Below are positions 8,976 through 17,270 of a DNA stretch of 64,000 nucleotides, in pieces. The notes under the pieces were generated by a model, which was given only the letters and a program-made list of their open reading frames with translations, was not told the DNA's origin and did not search any database. Position 1 is the first letter of the stretch, and each line of letters begins with the position of its first letter. The translations under genes and the position numbers were made by a program. The DNA comes from Hyphomicrobiales bacterium (GTDB lineage Bacteria; Pseudomonadota; Alphaproteobacteria; Rhizobiales; Rhizobiaceae): the NCBI GenBank assembly GCA_900473045.1, contig UCKS01000016.1:62001-126000 (forward strand). Reading direction: 5' to 3'.

Positions 8976-10829
8976 ATGGCACTTCTAAGTGAATCGGCGA
9001 AGGTGGAGGCTCTGGTTCGAAAGCCGGTGGCTGCGCCTTCGGCATGGCAGGCCTGGCGATACCGTCTCAAAGTCGCACTTCGAGAACCGACGACGCTCAT
9101 CGGCATCCTGACGGCCTTGATCTTTACCTATCTGATCGTTGTTCCGATCATCTCGATCGTCCTCGACGCGGTGCGCGTGCAATTCGGGCATGAACGGCGT
9201 CTTGGTAAGGACGTCGGTGATCTCACGCTTTACTATATGGATCGGGCGTTCTTCTCGCCGGTCGCGACCGACCTCTTCTGGCGTCCACTGTTCAACACTC
9301 TCACCGTCGCACTCGGCGCCATCTCGTTGTCGCTGGTGATCGGTACCGTTTTGGCCTGGCTGATCAGCCGGACCGACATGTTCGGCCGCCGCTGGTTTGC
9401 CACCGCGCTGATCGTGCCCTACATGCTGCCCGCCTGGACGTTCGCGCTGGCCTGGACGACGCTGTTCAAGAATCGCACGATTGGCGGCCAACCCGGCTGG
9501 TTCGAAGCCATGGGCCTGACGCCGCCGGATTGGGTCGCCTATGGCCGCTTCCCCATTACGATCATTCTGGCGCTTCACTACACACCCTTCGTCATTCTGC
9601 TGTTCGGATCGGCGCTTCGCCGCTTCGATTCACAGCTGGAAGATTCCGCCCGTATCCTCGGCGCTCACCGCTACCAGGTTGCGATCCAGATCATCCTGCC
9701 ACTGATGCGCCCGGCGCTGATGTCTTCGATGGTGCTGATTTTCGCAAAGTGCCTGGGCGAATTCGGCGTTCCCTACGTGCTCGGCCTCCCAGTCAAGTTC
9801 GAAGTTCTCTCAACCTCGCTGTTCCGCAGCATCGCGTCCCGTCAGACCGGCGTTGCCGGGGTCGTCGCCGCAGCGATCATGCTGATCGGTATCATCACGC
9901 TGATGATCGACGCCCGGCTGGTCCGGGAAGCACGCCGCTTCGTCACCATTGGCTCCAAGGGATCGATGAACCGGCAGAGCCGTCTGGGCAAGATGCGCCT
10001 TCCGGCGACCGGGTTTGCTGCGACGATCTTCATCCTCAGCGTTGCCATGCCTCTGCTGACGCTTGCGCTCTCGACCGTCATGAAAATGCCGGCCAGGTTC
10101 ACGTTCGACAATTTCACGCTCGACTACTGGATCGGTACCGACCTTCATACGGTGGCATTGCAGACGGGTATCCTGCTCAGCCCCGAGCTCTGGGCTGCGG
10201 CCAAGAACACGATGATGATCGTCGGCCTTGCCTCGCTGGTGTCCGGCATCCTCGGTTTGCTCGTCGGCTATGTCGTCATCCGAACACCCGTCCGCGCCTT
10301 GTCGGTCTATCTGCGCCAGGTAACCTTCCTGCCCTATCTGGTTCCCGGGATTGCCTTTGCGGCCGCCTATCTTTCGCTGTTTGCGGTTCCACGCGGCCCG
10401 ATGCCCGCGCTCTATGGCACTGTGACCATCCTTATTCTGGCGTTGATCGCCGACCAGATGCCATACGCCTCGCGCGCCGGCATCTCGGCCATGACCCAGC
10501 TCGGGAAAGATCCAGAAGAGGCCGCCCAGATCGCTGGCGCCGGCTGGTTCCGCCGTATGATCTTGATCGTCATCCCGATCCAGAAGGGATCATTGGTGAC
10601 GGGCGTGCTGCTGCCGTTCATCTCGGGGATCAAGGGGCTCAGCCTCTTCGTGATCCTGGCTGTACCGAGTACCGACGTGCTGACCACCTATTCCCTGCGA
10701 CTGGTCGATTACCACTACACTCAGGCCGCCAATGCCGTGGTGCTGATCATCGCCGCCATCGCCTATTTCGGCACGCTGCTGGCCCAGAAGCTGACCCGCA
10801 CGAATCTTGCAGAAGGACTTGGAAGCTGA
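8976..10829 (+). CDS. ABC transporter permease, double-length (AfuB/FbpB type)
   Basis: 617 aa with two binding-protein-dependent transport domains fused in one chain. The cytoplasmic EAA loops that dock on the ATPase are seen twice, as LEDSARILGAHRY (about residue 222) and PEEAAQIAGAGWF (about residue 514), and roughly a dozen hydrophobic segments surround them. This architecture is typical of FbpB ferric-iron permeases and of AfuB, whose AfuABC system in Actinobacillus imports hexose phosphates. The start at 8976 is selected by GGGGAG at 8965-8970. The stop overlaps the ATPase start (TGATG). The flanking phosphatases make a phosphorylated organic substrate more likely than iron. Confidence 0.92.
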   Translation: MALLSESAKVEALVRKPVAAPSAWQAWRYRLKVALREPTTLIGILTALIFTYLIVVPIISIVLDAVRVQFGHERRLGKDVGDLTLYYMDRAFFSPVATDLFWRPLFNTLTVALGAISLSLVIGTVLAWLISRTDMFGRRWFATALIVPYMLPAWTFALAWTTLFKNRTIGGQPGWFEAMGLTPPDWVAYGRFPITIILALHYTPFVILLFGSALRRFDSQLEDSARILGAHRYQVAIQIILPLMRPALMSSMVLIFAKCLGEFGVPYVLGLPVKFEVLSTSLFRSIASRQTGVAGVVAAAIMLIGIITLMIDARLVREARRFVTIGSKGSMNRQSRLGKMRLPATGFAATIFILSVAMPLLTLALSTVMKMPARFTFDNFTLDYWIGTDLHTVALQTGILLSPELWAAAKNTMMIVGLASLVSGILGLLVGYVVIRTPVRALSVYLRQVTFLPYLVPGIAFAAAYLSLFAVPRGPMPALYGTVTILILALIADQMPYASRAGISAMTQLGKDPEEAAQIAGAGWFRRMILIVIPIQKGSLVTGVLLPFISGIKGLSLFVILAVPSTDVLTTYSLRLVDYHYTQAANAVVLIIAAIAYFGTLLAQKLTRTNLAEGLGS

Positions 10830-11962
10830 TGCCTACCATCAACCTGCGCGGAGCGCAGAAAAACTACGGTGTAAATTCCGCCAACGCGGTTTCCGATCTC
10901 GACCTCGAAATTCGCGACGGCGAGTTCATGTGCCTGCTGGGTCCGTCCGGCTGCGGCAAGACCACGACGTTGCGTATGATCGCCGGCCTCGAAAACCTTT
11001 CGGGCGGCGAAATCCGGGTGGGAGACAGGATCATCGACTCTGTGGCGGACGGAATCTTCGTCCCGCCGGAGAAACGTGAGATGGGCCTCGTCTTCCAGAG
11101 CTATGCGCTGTGGCCGCACCTGACGATCGAGCGCAACACCGATTTCGGTTTGCGGCTGCGCAAGCTGCCGAAGGCGGAACGCGAGGCGCGTGTCGAGCGC
11201 GTCATGCAGACCCTCGATATCGCCAAATACCGCGACCGCTATCCGTCACAGCTTTCGGGTGGGCAGCAGCAGCGCGTGGCGCTCGCGCGCATGCTCGCCG
11301 TCAACCCCGGCGTGCTTCTGCTCGACGAACCGCTGTCCAATCTGGACGCGCGGCTGCGGCTCGAAATGCGCGCCGAGCTGAAGCGGCTGCACAAGGAATT
11401 CAAGACGACGATCGTCTTCGTCACCCACGACCAGTGGGAAGCCATGACGCTGGCAACGACGATCGCCGTCATGAACGAAGGCACCCTGCAGCAGATGGGC
11501 ACGCCCAACGATATCTATGATCGCCCGGCCAACCGTTTCGTTGCGGAATTCGTCGGCAGCCCGCCGATCAACATCCTGACGTTTGGAAAGCCCGGGGTCT
11601 CCGATATCGCCGACAAGGCGGAAGCCTATTTCGCGGCCCGCTATCCGCAGCTGCGCGACATCGGCTCCATCGGCATGCGGCCGGAAGCCATGGGTTATGC
11701 AGCCAAGCTAGAGAACGTGCCGCAGGGCAGCTTCTCCGGCGAGATGACGGTGACCGGCGTACTGCCGACGGGGGGCAGTTGGATTCTCGAATTGAGGAGC
11801 GAGAACCACACGCTGTTCCTGACCACCCATGCACTGCCGCGCGTCGATAGTGGAGATCGTGTCTTTTTCCATGCCCCGGCCGAGGCCTTGCATGCGTTTG
11901 ACGCGAACGGTCAGCGGATAATCGAAGCCGACGCGCTGCTGAGAAACAGCACCTACAACTAA
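10829..11962 (+). CDS. ABC transporter ATP-binding protein (AfuC/FbpC type)
   Basis: 377 aa. Walker A GPSGCGKTT, Q-loop FQSYALWPH, signature LSGGQQQR, Walker B VLLLDEP, D-loop SNLDAR and switch His VTHD are all intact. The C-terminal ~130 residues form the TOBE-type regulatory region, including IGMRPEAMGY. The start at 10829 is fixed by the TGATG overlap with the permease gene. It energises the adjacent double-length permease; a single ATPase presumably homodimerises. Followed after 43 bases by the first of three binding-protein genes. Confidence 0.93.
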   Translation: MPTINLRGAQKNYGVNSANAVSDLDLEIRDGEFMCLLGPSGCGKTTTLRMIAGLENLSGGEIRVGDRIIDSVADGIFVPPEKREMGLVFQSYALWPHLTIERNTDFGLRLRKLPKAEREARVERVMQTLDIAKYRDRYPSQLSGGQQQRVALARMLAVNPGVLLLDEPLSNLDARLRLEMRAELKRLHKEFKTTIVFVTHDQWEAMTLATTIAVMNEGTLQQMGTPNDIYDRPANRFVAEFVGSPPINILTFGKPGVSDIADKAEAYFAARYPQLRDIGSIGMRPEAMGYAAKLENVPQGSFSGEMTVTGVLPTGGSWILELRSENHTLFLTTHALPRVDSGDRVFFHAPAEALHAFDANGQRIIEADALLRNSTYN

Positions 11963-12005
11963 GGCCACCGTAGACCGAACATATGCTTGCTGAAGGAGGA
12001 ACAGT

Positions 12006-13133
12006 ATGAAGCGTAAAATGACAGGCGGCAGGAATACCCTGCTATGTGCAACGGCCATTTTGGCCTTGTTTGGCGGTGCGGCGAGGGCGGAGGAGCCTTT
12101 CGACCTCAATGCGCTGATTGAGGCTGCCAAGCTGGAAAAACCGATCACGGTCTATGACAGCACCGGCAAGATCGTCGAAATGGCAGAGAATTTCGCCAAG
12201 AAGTATGGCGTCGCCGCCGAAGGGTCGAAGGTCAAGGCATCAGCCCAGCTCGAGATGATCATTCGGGAAGCGCGTGCCAACAACATTCAGGGCGACGTTT
12301 CGATCATCAGCGATGCGCCGGCCGCGATGGCGCAGTTGATCCCGCAGGGTTTTGCCGAAAGCTGGCTGCCGCCGGATCTCGCCAAAAGCATCCCGGCCGA
12401 ATATCAGGACCCGCTGACAGTGGTCACCAGCGCCAACGTCTGGGCTTACAACACCGAGCTGTTCGACAAGTGCCCAGTCTCCAATATCTGGGAACTGACC
12501 GAGCCGAAGTGGAAGGGCAAGGTCGCCATGCAGGACCCGCTCGGCAAGGCTTCCTATGTCGACTGGTTCAACCAGATGGCCAAGCATGGCGACGATAAGG
12601 TCGCCGGCGCCTACAAGGACCTTTACGGCAAGGATCTGCCGGCCGGAGAGACGAGCGCCACGGCCGCGTGGGTCAAGGCACTCGCCGCCAACGCACCGCT
12701 TCTGACCGATGCGGACGCAGCCGCAGCCGAAGCTGTCGGCGTTCCCGGCCAGAAGGAACCGTTTATGGGCCTGATCAGCTCGGCCAAGTTTCGCGATAAT
12801 GCCGACAAGGGCATGAAACTCGGCCTCTGCAAGGATCTAAAGCCCTGGCTCGGCTGGCTCTACCCGGGTGTTGGCCTGATCACTAAGGGCACCAACAGCC
12901 CGAACTCGGCCAGGCTCTTCATCCACTATGTCATGACCGAAGAGGGCATCGCGCCGCAGGCGATCGACGGCAAGATGTCTACCAACACGGAGGTCAAACC
13001 ACCGGCCGACGAACCGTCGGGCATCGGCGCCGCGCTCGATCAGGTGCTGCCCTACAGCATGGCGACCAGTCTCGACGACTGGGATCAGCGCGAGACGTGG
13101 CAGGACTTCTGGCGCTTGAACTATCAGAAATAG
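12006..13133 (+). CDS. Periplasmic substrate-binding protein 1 of 3 (AfuA/FbpA-like)
   Basis: 375 aa. Strong ribosome site AAGGAGG before 12006 and a signal peptide with cleavage expected after ARA, leaving EEPFD. The mature protein has the family-1/type 2 binding-protein layout with the first strand VYDSTGKIVEMAENF, the hinge WAYNTELFDKCPVSNIWEL and the C-terminal WQDFWRLNYQK. The STGK loop near the expected ligand site would suit an oxyanion such as phosphate. It is closest by eye to protein 3 of the set. The tyrosine pair used by FbpA for iron is not evident, which argues against ferric iron as ligand. Its exact ligand is unknown. Confidence 0.9.
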   Translation: MKRKMTGGRNTLLCATAILALFGGAARAEEPFDLNALIEAAKLEKPITVYDSTGKIVEMAENFAKKYGVAAEGSKVKASAQLEMIIREARANNIQGDVSIISDAPAAMAQLIPQGFAESWLPPDLAKSIPAEYQDPLTVVTSANVWAYNTELFDKCPVSNIWELTEPKWKGKVAMQDPLGKASYVDWFNQMAKHGDDKVAGAYKDLYGKDLPAGETSATAAWVKALAANAPLLTDADAAAAEAVGVPGQKEPFMGLISSAKFRDNADKGMKLGLCKDLKPWLGWLYPGVGLITKGTNSPNSARLFIHYVMTEEGIAPQAIDGKMSTNTEVKPPADEPSGIGAALDQVLPYSMATSLDDWDQRETWQDFWRLNYQK

Positions 13134-13148
13134 ACGATGGAGCAGGAT

Positions 13149-14291
13149 ATGACGACCCAAACCAGACAGCCAACGACATGGAGGCGGCATGCAGCCGCTT
13201 CCGCAATGGCCCTCGTTCTTGCCACGGCGATCGGCGGCGCAGTTCATGCCGAAGAGGCCTTCAATCTCGATGCGCTCATCGAGGCCGCAAAGAAGGAGCC
13301 GCCGATCACTGTCTATGCGGTCACCGGCAAGATCGTCGACACGGCCGAGGCCTTCACCGCCAAATACGGCGTTCAGGCCAGCGGCAAGAAAGTCAACGAG
13401 GCGACCCAGGTCGAACTGATGATCCGCGAGCATCAGGCCGGCAACATCGTTGGCGACGTCAGCGTCGCAACCGATGTCGCGTCCGCAGTGGGCGAGCTTC
13501 TGCCGGAAAGCATCGCCACCAGCTGGACACCCCCCGACCTTGCAAGCGACATCCCTGAAAAGCTGCGCACCCCGCTCGTCGTCGTTTCCGATCCGCATGT
13601 GTGGACCTACAACACCGAGAAGTACGACAAGTGCCCGGTCACCAACATCTGGCAGCTGACCGAGGCAAAGTGGAAGGGCAAGCTTGCCATGCTCGACCTC
13701 TTCGACAAGCCGCTCTATGCGGATTGGTTCAACCAGATCGAAACGCATCACGATGCCGATGTGGCGAAGGCCTATGAAGACCTCTACGGCAAGAAGCTGG
13801 AGACCAGCGAAAAGAGCGCAACCGCAGCCTGGGTGAAAGCCTTTGCCGAAAACGAGCCGCTGCTTTCGGACTCGACAACGGTTGCAGAAGCCGCCGGCGC
13901 ACCCGGACAGGCCGAGCCTTTCTTCGTCATCACCTCGACGGCGAAATATCGCGACAATGAGGCCAAGGGGTTGAAGCTTGGTCTATGCTCCGGCGTCCAG
14001 CCCTTCTCCGGCTTCCTTTATCCGGGCTTCGGCCTGATTGCAGGACAAACCAAGAGCCCGAATGCGGCAAAGCTCTTCGTGCGTTACCTGATGACCGAAG
14101 AAGGTATTTCGCCGCAGACTTCAGACGGTAAGATCTCGGGCAATTCCAAGATCGGCCTACCCGCCGACGAGCCTTCGGGCGTTGCCAAGCATCTCGATGA
14201 ACTGATGTCTTTCGACGCCGCAACGGCGGCCGATGACCTCGACAAGCGCGAGAGCTGGCAGGATTTCTGGCGTGTGAACTACAAGAATTAA
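13149..14291 (+). CDS. Periplasmic substrate-binding protein 2 of 3 (AfuA/FbpA-like)
   Basis: 380 aa from the ATG at 13149, preferred because GGAG (13140-13143) lies just upstream; an in-frame ATG at 13137 would add four residues. Signal peptide with a hydrophobic core ending VHA, mature EEAFNLD. It shares the overall pattern of its neighbours (YNTEKYDKCPVTNIWQLTEAKWKGK, terminal WQDFWRVNYKN) but differs at the ligand-proximal first strand (VYAVTGKIVDTAEAF instead of VYDSTGKIVEMAENF), so its ligand preference probably differs. It begins only a few bases after protein 1 ends and is followed by an attenuator-like hairpin. Confidence 0.9.
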   Translation: MTTQTRQPTTWRRHAAASAMALVLATAIGGAVHAEEAFNLDALIEAAKKEPPITVYAVTGKIVDTAEAFTAKYGVQASGKKVNEATQVELMIREHQAGNIVGDVSVATDVASAVGELLPESIATSWTPPDLASDIPEKLRTPLVVVSDPHVWTYNTEKYDKCPVTNIWQLTEAKWKGKLAMLDLFDKPLYADWFNQIETHHDADVAKAYEDLYGKKLETSEKSATAAWVKAFAENEPLLSDSTTVAEAAGAPGQAEPFFVITSTAKYRDNEAKGLKLGLCSGVQPFSGFLYPGFGLIAGQTKSPNAAKLFVRYLMTEEGISPQTSDGKISGNSKIGLPADEPSGVAKHLDELMSFDAATAADDLDKRESWQDFWRVNYKN

Positions 14292-14294
14292 ACC

Positions 14295-14340
14295 GGAGGC
14301 AGGCGAAGGGACGAACGTCCATGGCCTGCCTTCACTTTTT
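14295..14340 (+). terminator. Intra-operon attenuator between binding proteins 2 and 3
   Basis: Arms AGGCAGGC (14297-14304) and GCCTGCCT (14324-14331) pair perfectly, and an inner GGAC/GTCC stem can form inside the loop. A TTTTT run (14336-14340) follows within a few bases. This is a credible Rho-independent terminator that would lower transcription of the third binding protein and the downstream phosphatase genes, or stabilise the upstream message. Confidence 0.6.
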
Positions 14341-14357
14341 CCTTGGGAGGGGAAACC

Positions 14358-15482
14358 ATGAAACGAAACAAGCACCTGACACTGGCCATGATTGCCGCTG
14401 GTCTCTCGGCCGGGATCTGTGCCGGTTCAGTCCGTGCCGAAGAAGCGTTTGATCTGGATGCGCTGGTTGCCGCAGCAAAGCAGGAAAAGCCGATCAACAT
14501 CTATGACAGCACCGGCAAGATCGTCGAGATGGCCGAAAATTTCAGTACCAAATATGGCCTGAAGGCGACGGGCATGAAGGTCTCGGCCAACAGCCAGCTG
14601 GAAATGATCATCCGCGAAAGCCAGGCCGATAATGTCCAGGGCGATGTCGTTCTGATCACCGATGCGCCGGCAGCTCTGGCACAGCTCCTGCCGGAGAAAT
14701 TCGTCGAGAACCATCTGCCCGGCGACATGACCACGAAGATCCCGGCGCAACTCCAGAACCCGCTGGCGATCTCAACCAATGCCAATGTCTGGGCCTACAA
14801 TACCGAAGTCAACGACACATGCCCGGTTGCCAATATCTGGGAACTGACCGAGCCGAAGTGGAAAGGCAAGGTCGCCATGGTCGACCCGCTGACCAAGGGC
14901 AACTACACTGACTGGTTCAACCAGCTGGAAACCTATGGCACCGGCAAGGTGGCGGCGGCCTACAAGGCCCATTTCGGCAAGGACCTCGAAACCAGCGAAA
15001 AGAGCGCGGCGGCGGCCTGGATCAAGGCGCTGGCGCAGAACGCGCCGCTTGCAACGGACGGAGACGATCCGGTCGCCGAAGCCGTCGGGGCACCCGGACA
15101 AAAGGAACCGTTCTTTGGTCTCCTCAGCTCGGCCAAGTTCCGCGACAATGCCGACAAGGGCTACAAGCTCGGCATCTGCACCGACCTCGATCCGTGGGTT
15201 GGCTGGAGCTATATCAAGCTCGGGTTGATCGCCTCAAAGACAAAGAGCCCGAACACGGCCAGGCTCTTCATCCATTATATCCTGACGGAAGAAGGCATTG
15301 CGCCACAAATGAAGGACGGCAAACTGCCGACCAACACCGACATCAAGATGACGGGTGACGAGCCGTCAGGCTTGATGAAGGTCGCCGGCAAGCTGTTCGA
15401 TTACAACTCCTCCACCGGTCTCGACGATTTCGATCGCCGCGAAGAGTGGCAGGATTTCTGGCGCGTGAATTACACGAAGTGA
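14358..15482 (+). CDS. Periplasmic substrate-binding protein 3 of 3 (AfuA/FbpA-like)
   Basis: 374 aa, with GGGAGGGGAAA just before the ATG at 14358. Signal peptide ending VRA, mature EEAFDLD. It keeps the IYDSTGKIVEMAENF first strand, the WAYNTEVNDTCPVANIWELTEPKWKGK hinge and the terminal WQDFWRVNYTK, so it is clearly a paralogue of the two preceding genes and most similar to protein 1. A single permease/ATPase set is available for all three binding proteins, implying either ligand diversification or gene-dosage benefit. Flanked on both sides by hairpins with T-runs. Confidence 0.9.
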   Translation: MKRNKHLTLAMIAAGLSAGICAGSVRAEEAFDLDALVAAAKQEKPINIYDSTGKIVEMAENFSTKYGLKATGMKVSANSQLEMIIRESQADNVQGDVVLITDAPAALAQLLPEKFVENHLPGDMTTKIPAQLQNPLAISTNANVWAYNTEVNDTCPVANIWELTEPKWKGKVAMVDPLTKGNYTDWFNQLETYGTGKVAAAYKAHFGKDLETSEKSAAAAWIKALAQNAPLATDGDDPVAEAVGAPGQKEPFFGLLSSAKFRDNADKGYKLGICTDLDPWVGWSYIKLGLIASKTKSPNTARLFIHYILTEEGIAPQMKDGKLPTNTDIKMTGDEPSGLMKVAGKLFDYNSSTGLDDFDRREEWQDFWRVNYTK

Positions 15483-15489
15483 CCCACTT

Positions 15490-15520
15490 GCCGGCGCGTC
15501 CTCCACCGCGCCGGCCTTTT
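15490..15520 (+). terminator. Rho-independent terminator or attenuator after the third binding protein
   Basis: Nine-base perfect arms GCCGGCGCG (15490-15498) and CGCGCCGGC (15507-15515), loop of eight, then CTTTT (15516-15520). It lies eight bases after the binding-protein stop and before the second IMPase/phosphatase pair, so the transporter genes and the enzymes may be expressed at different levels. Confidence 0.7.
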
Positions 15521-15541
15521 ACCCGAACGAACAGACTGGAC

Positions 15542-16459
15542 ATGCCGATGCAAATCCCCTCCTCGCCTGAATCAAAACCCGCAAACGAGGAGGCGCTTTC
15601 CCGCTCGACGCGGCTGATGGAAATCGCCAAATCGGCAGCACTTGCCGTGCGCGATCCGCTACTTACGGCTTTCCGCTCGGACATGGCGGTGGACTACAAG
15701 GTCGATCTCCACGACATCGTCACCATCCATGACAAGCGCGCGGAAGCGACCATCCGGGCCTTTATCCTTGAGCATGAACCCAACTCGGCGATCATGGGCG
15801 AAGAGGGCGGCCAGATCGGCAATGGCGCGATCCAGTGGTATGTCGATCCGATCGACGGTACCGCGAACTTTGCCCGTGGCCTGGCCTTCTGGTGTGTCTC
15901 GATCGGCGCAGTTATCGACGGCGAAGTCGTCGCCGGTGCGATCTACGATCCCGTCGCCGATCTGATGTTTGCGGCAGATCTCAAGGCCTCCTATCTGAAT
16001 GGTTCGCCGCAATGCTCCCGCTCGGTGGAGGATGAGACCCGGGCCACTCTGATCACCGGCTATCCGGTGTCGCGCGACTTCCGGCTCGATGGCCGGGAAG
16101 TGGCACTCACCAATCTGGGCGAACTGGTCGAGACCTTCTCGACGCTGCGCCGCCCCGGAAGTGCTGCCCTCAGCATCGCCCATGTCGCCGCCGGCTGGGC
16201 CGATGCTGCCGCCGGGTTTGGCGTCAATGCCTGGGATGTCGCCGCCGCCACGCTTATCCTCAAGAATGCCGGCGGCCGATACGAGCCGCTAACCCTCGGC
16301 AAGGTGGCAAAGGGGGCTGCCGACTTCCTCTGCCCCGGCTATATCGCCACAGGGGACGGCGCACATTATCCGACACTAACGCGGGTGGCACACTCCATTT
16401 CCGAAAGCCGCATCGCAAAGATCGCAGCACATCGAAGCGAGACAGCGGCGACCGTCTGA
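15542..16459 (+). CDS. Inositol monophosphatase family protein (copy 2)
   Basis: 305 aa. Metal-binding motifs GEEGG (86-90), DPIDGT (102-107) followed by ANFARG, and C-terminal NAWDVAA with LKNAGG are intact. It carries an N-terminal extension of about 20 residues relative to copy 1, without signal-peptide character. ATG at 15542 or 15548; neither has a strong ribosome site. It is located downstream of the transporter, and its partner phosphatase follows, repeating the gene order of the block at 2544-4064. Expected activity is phosphomonoester hydrolysis in the cytoplasm; substrate unknown. Confidence 0.87.
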   Translation: MPMQIPSSPESKPANEEALSRSTRLMEIAKSAALAVRDPLLTAFRSDMAVDYKVDLHDIVTIHDKRAEATIRAFILEHEPNSAIMGEEGGQIGNGAIQWYVDPIDGTANFARGLAFWCVSIGAVIDGEVVAGAIYDPVADLMFAADLKASYLNGSPQCSRSVEDETRATLITGYPVSRDFRLDGREVALTNLGELVETFSTLRRPGSAALSIAHVAAGWADAAAGFGVNAWDVAAATLILKNAGGRYEPLTLGKVAKGAADFLCPGYIATGDGAHYPTLTRVAHSISESRIAKIAAHRSETAATV

Positions 16460-16537
16460 GCAGATTCTTCGGGCGATTAATGAACTGAAACCATGGAATA
16501 GCAGCGCCCAGTGGACCGGCGTCTGCGGAGAAGCGAC

Positions 16538-17170
16538 ATGCAGCACTTGGAACGGGACACCAATCAACAGCCGGAATCGTGCGAGCTGCCAAAGCTCAGC
16601 CTGATCTACAAACAGCATCCGCTTTACGGCGTCGATCTGTTCATTTCAGGTAAGGAAGGAGCAAGCGATCTCAACCTTCTGCGCAGCAAGGGCATCACCA
16701 CGGTTGTCAATTGCGCCGTCAATCTCGACTTCAACTTCGTCGAACAGCCGCAGGTCGTCTCGGATCACCAAGGCAGCGTCTATGGCCCAGGTGAAATCCG
16801 CTATTTCAAGATTGGCCTGATCGACGGCGACGGCAATCCCGAGACCCAGATGGTCGCCGCCCATTACATCCTGCGGGCGGCGCTGGAGCAGATCCTCCCC
16901 GACAAACCATCCTATCCGCGGCGCGAACGCGGCAGCATACTGATCAATTGCCGCGGCGGCCGCTCCCGCTCCGTTGCCGTCGTTGCGCTCTTTCTGCACC
17001 TGACCTTGCCCCAGGAATTCCCGGCGCTCGACGACGCCATCAGTTTTGTGCGCCTCAAGCGCGAGCTGCCGGAAAACGAATGGTACAAGGCACCCAAGCC
17101 CGTGCTCGCCAACGCCGCTCGGCGCGCGGCCGCATGGATTGGAATGATTGACGCGGACGCTGCCCAGTAA
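16538..17170 (+). CDS. Tyrosine/dual-specificity phosphatase-like protein (copy 2)
   Basis: 210 aa. P-loop NCRGGRSRS (Cys138, Arg144) with Asn before the Cys, candidate general acid Asp in IGLIDGDGN, and the GITTVVNCAVNLDFNFV segment shared with copy 1. The ATG at 16538 has GGAGAAG a few bases upstream. The two copies align over nearly their whole length, including KPVLANAARRAAAWI against KPMLYAAARRASEWI, so the IMPase/phosphatase pair was duplicated as a unit or recruited twice. Last gene of the organophosphate region on this strand. Protein substrate not excluded. Confidence 0.8.
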   Translation: MQHLERDTNQQPESCELPKLSLIYKQHPLYGVDLFISGKEGASDLNLLRSKGITTVVNCAVNLDFNFVEQPQVVSDHQGSVYGPGEIRYFKIGLIDGDGNPETQMVAAHYILRAALEQILPDKPSYPRRERGSILINCRGGRSRSVAVVALFLHLTLPQEFPALDDAISFVRLKRELPENEWYKAPKPVLANAARRAAAWIGMIDADAAQ

Positions 17171-17270
17171 AGTTAGGCCACTGCTACGGGGAAGCGCGGC
17201 GTCTTTTATTTCCGGGTAAGCGTCGTCGTTAGGCCTAAAGATTGGGGCGAACGGAAACAGCGGCCAGGCG

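Noticed and set aside
9530..10828. N-terminal extension of the ATPase frame inside the permease gene
   Set aside because: The upstream part is out-of-frame permease sequence; the TGATG overlap and ATPase homology fix the start at 10829.
12006..15482. Ferric iron as ligand of the three binding proteins (FbpA-like naming)
   Set aside because: The adjacent Tyr pair expected for FbpA iron coordination is not evident and the surrounding genes are phosphatases, so phosphate-ester ligands are favoured.
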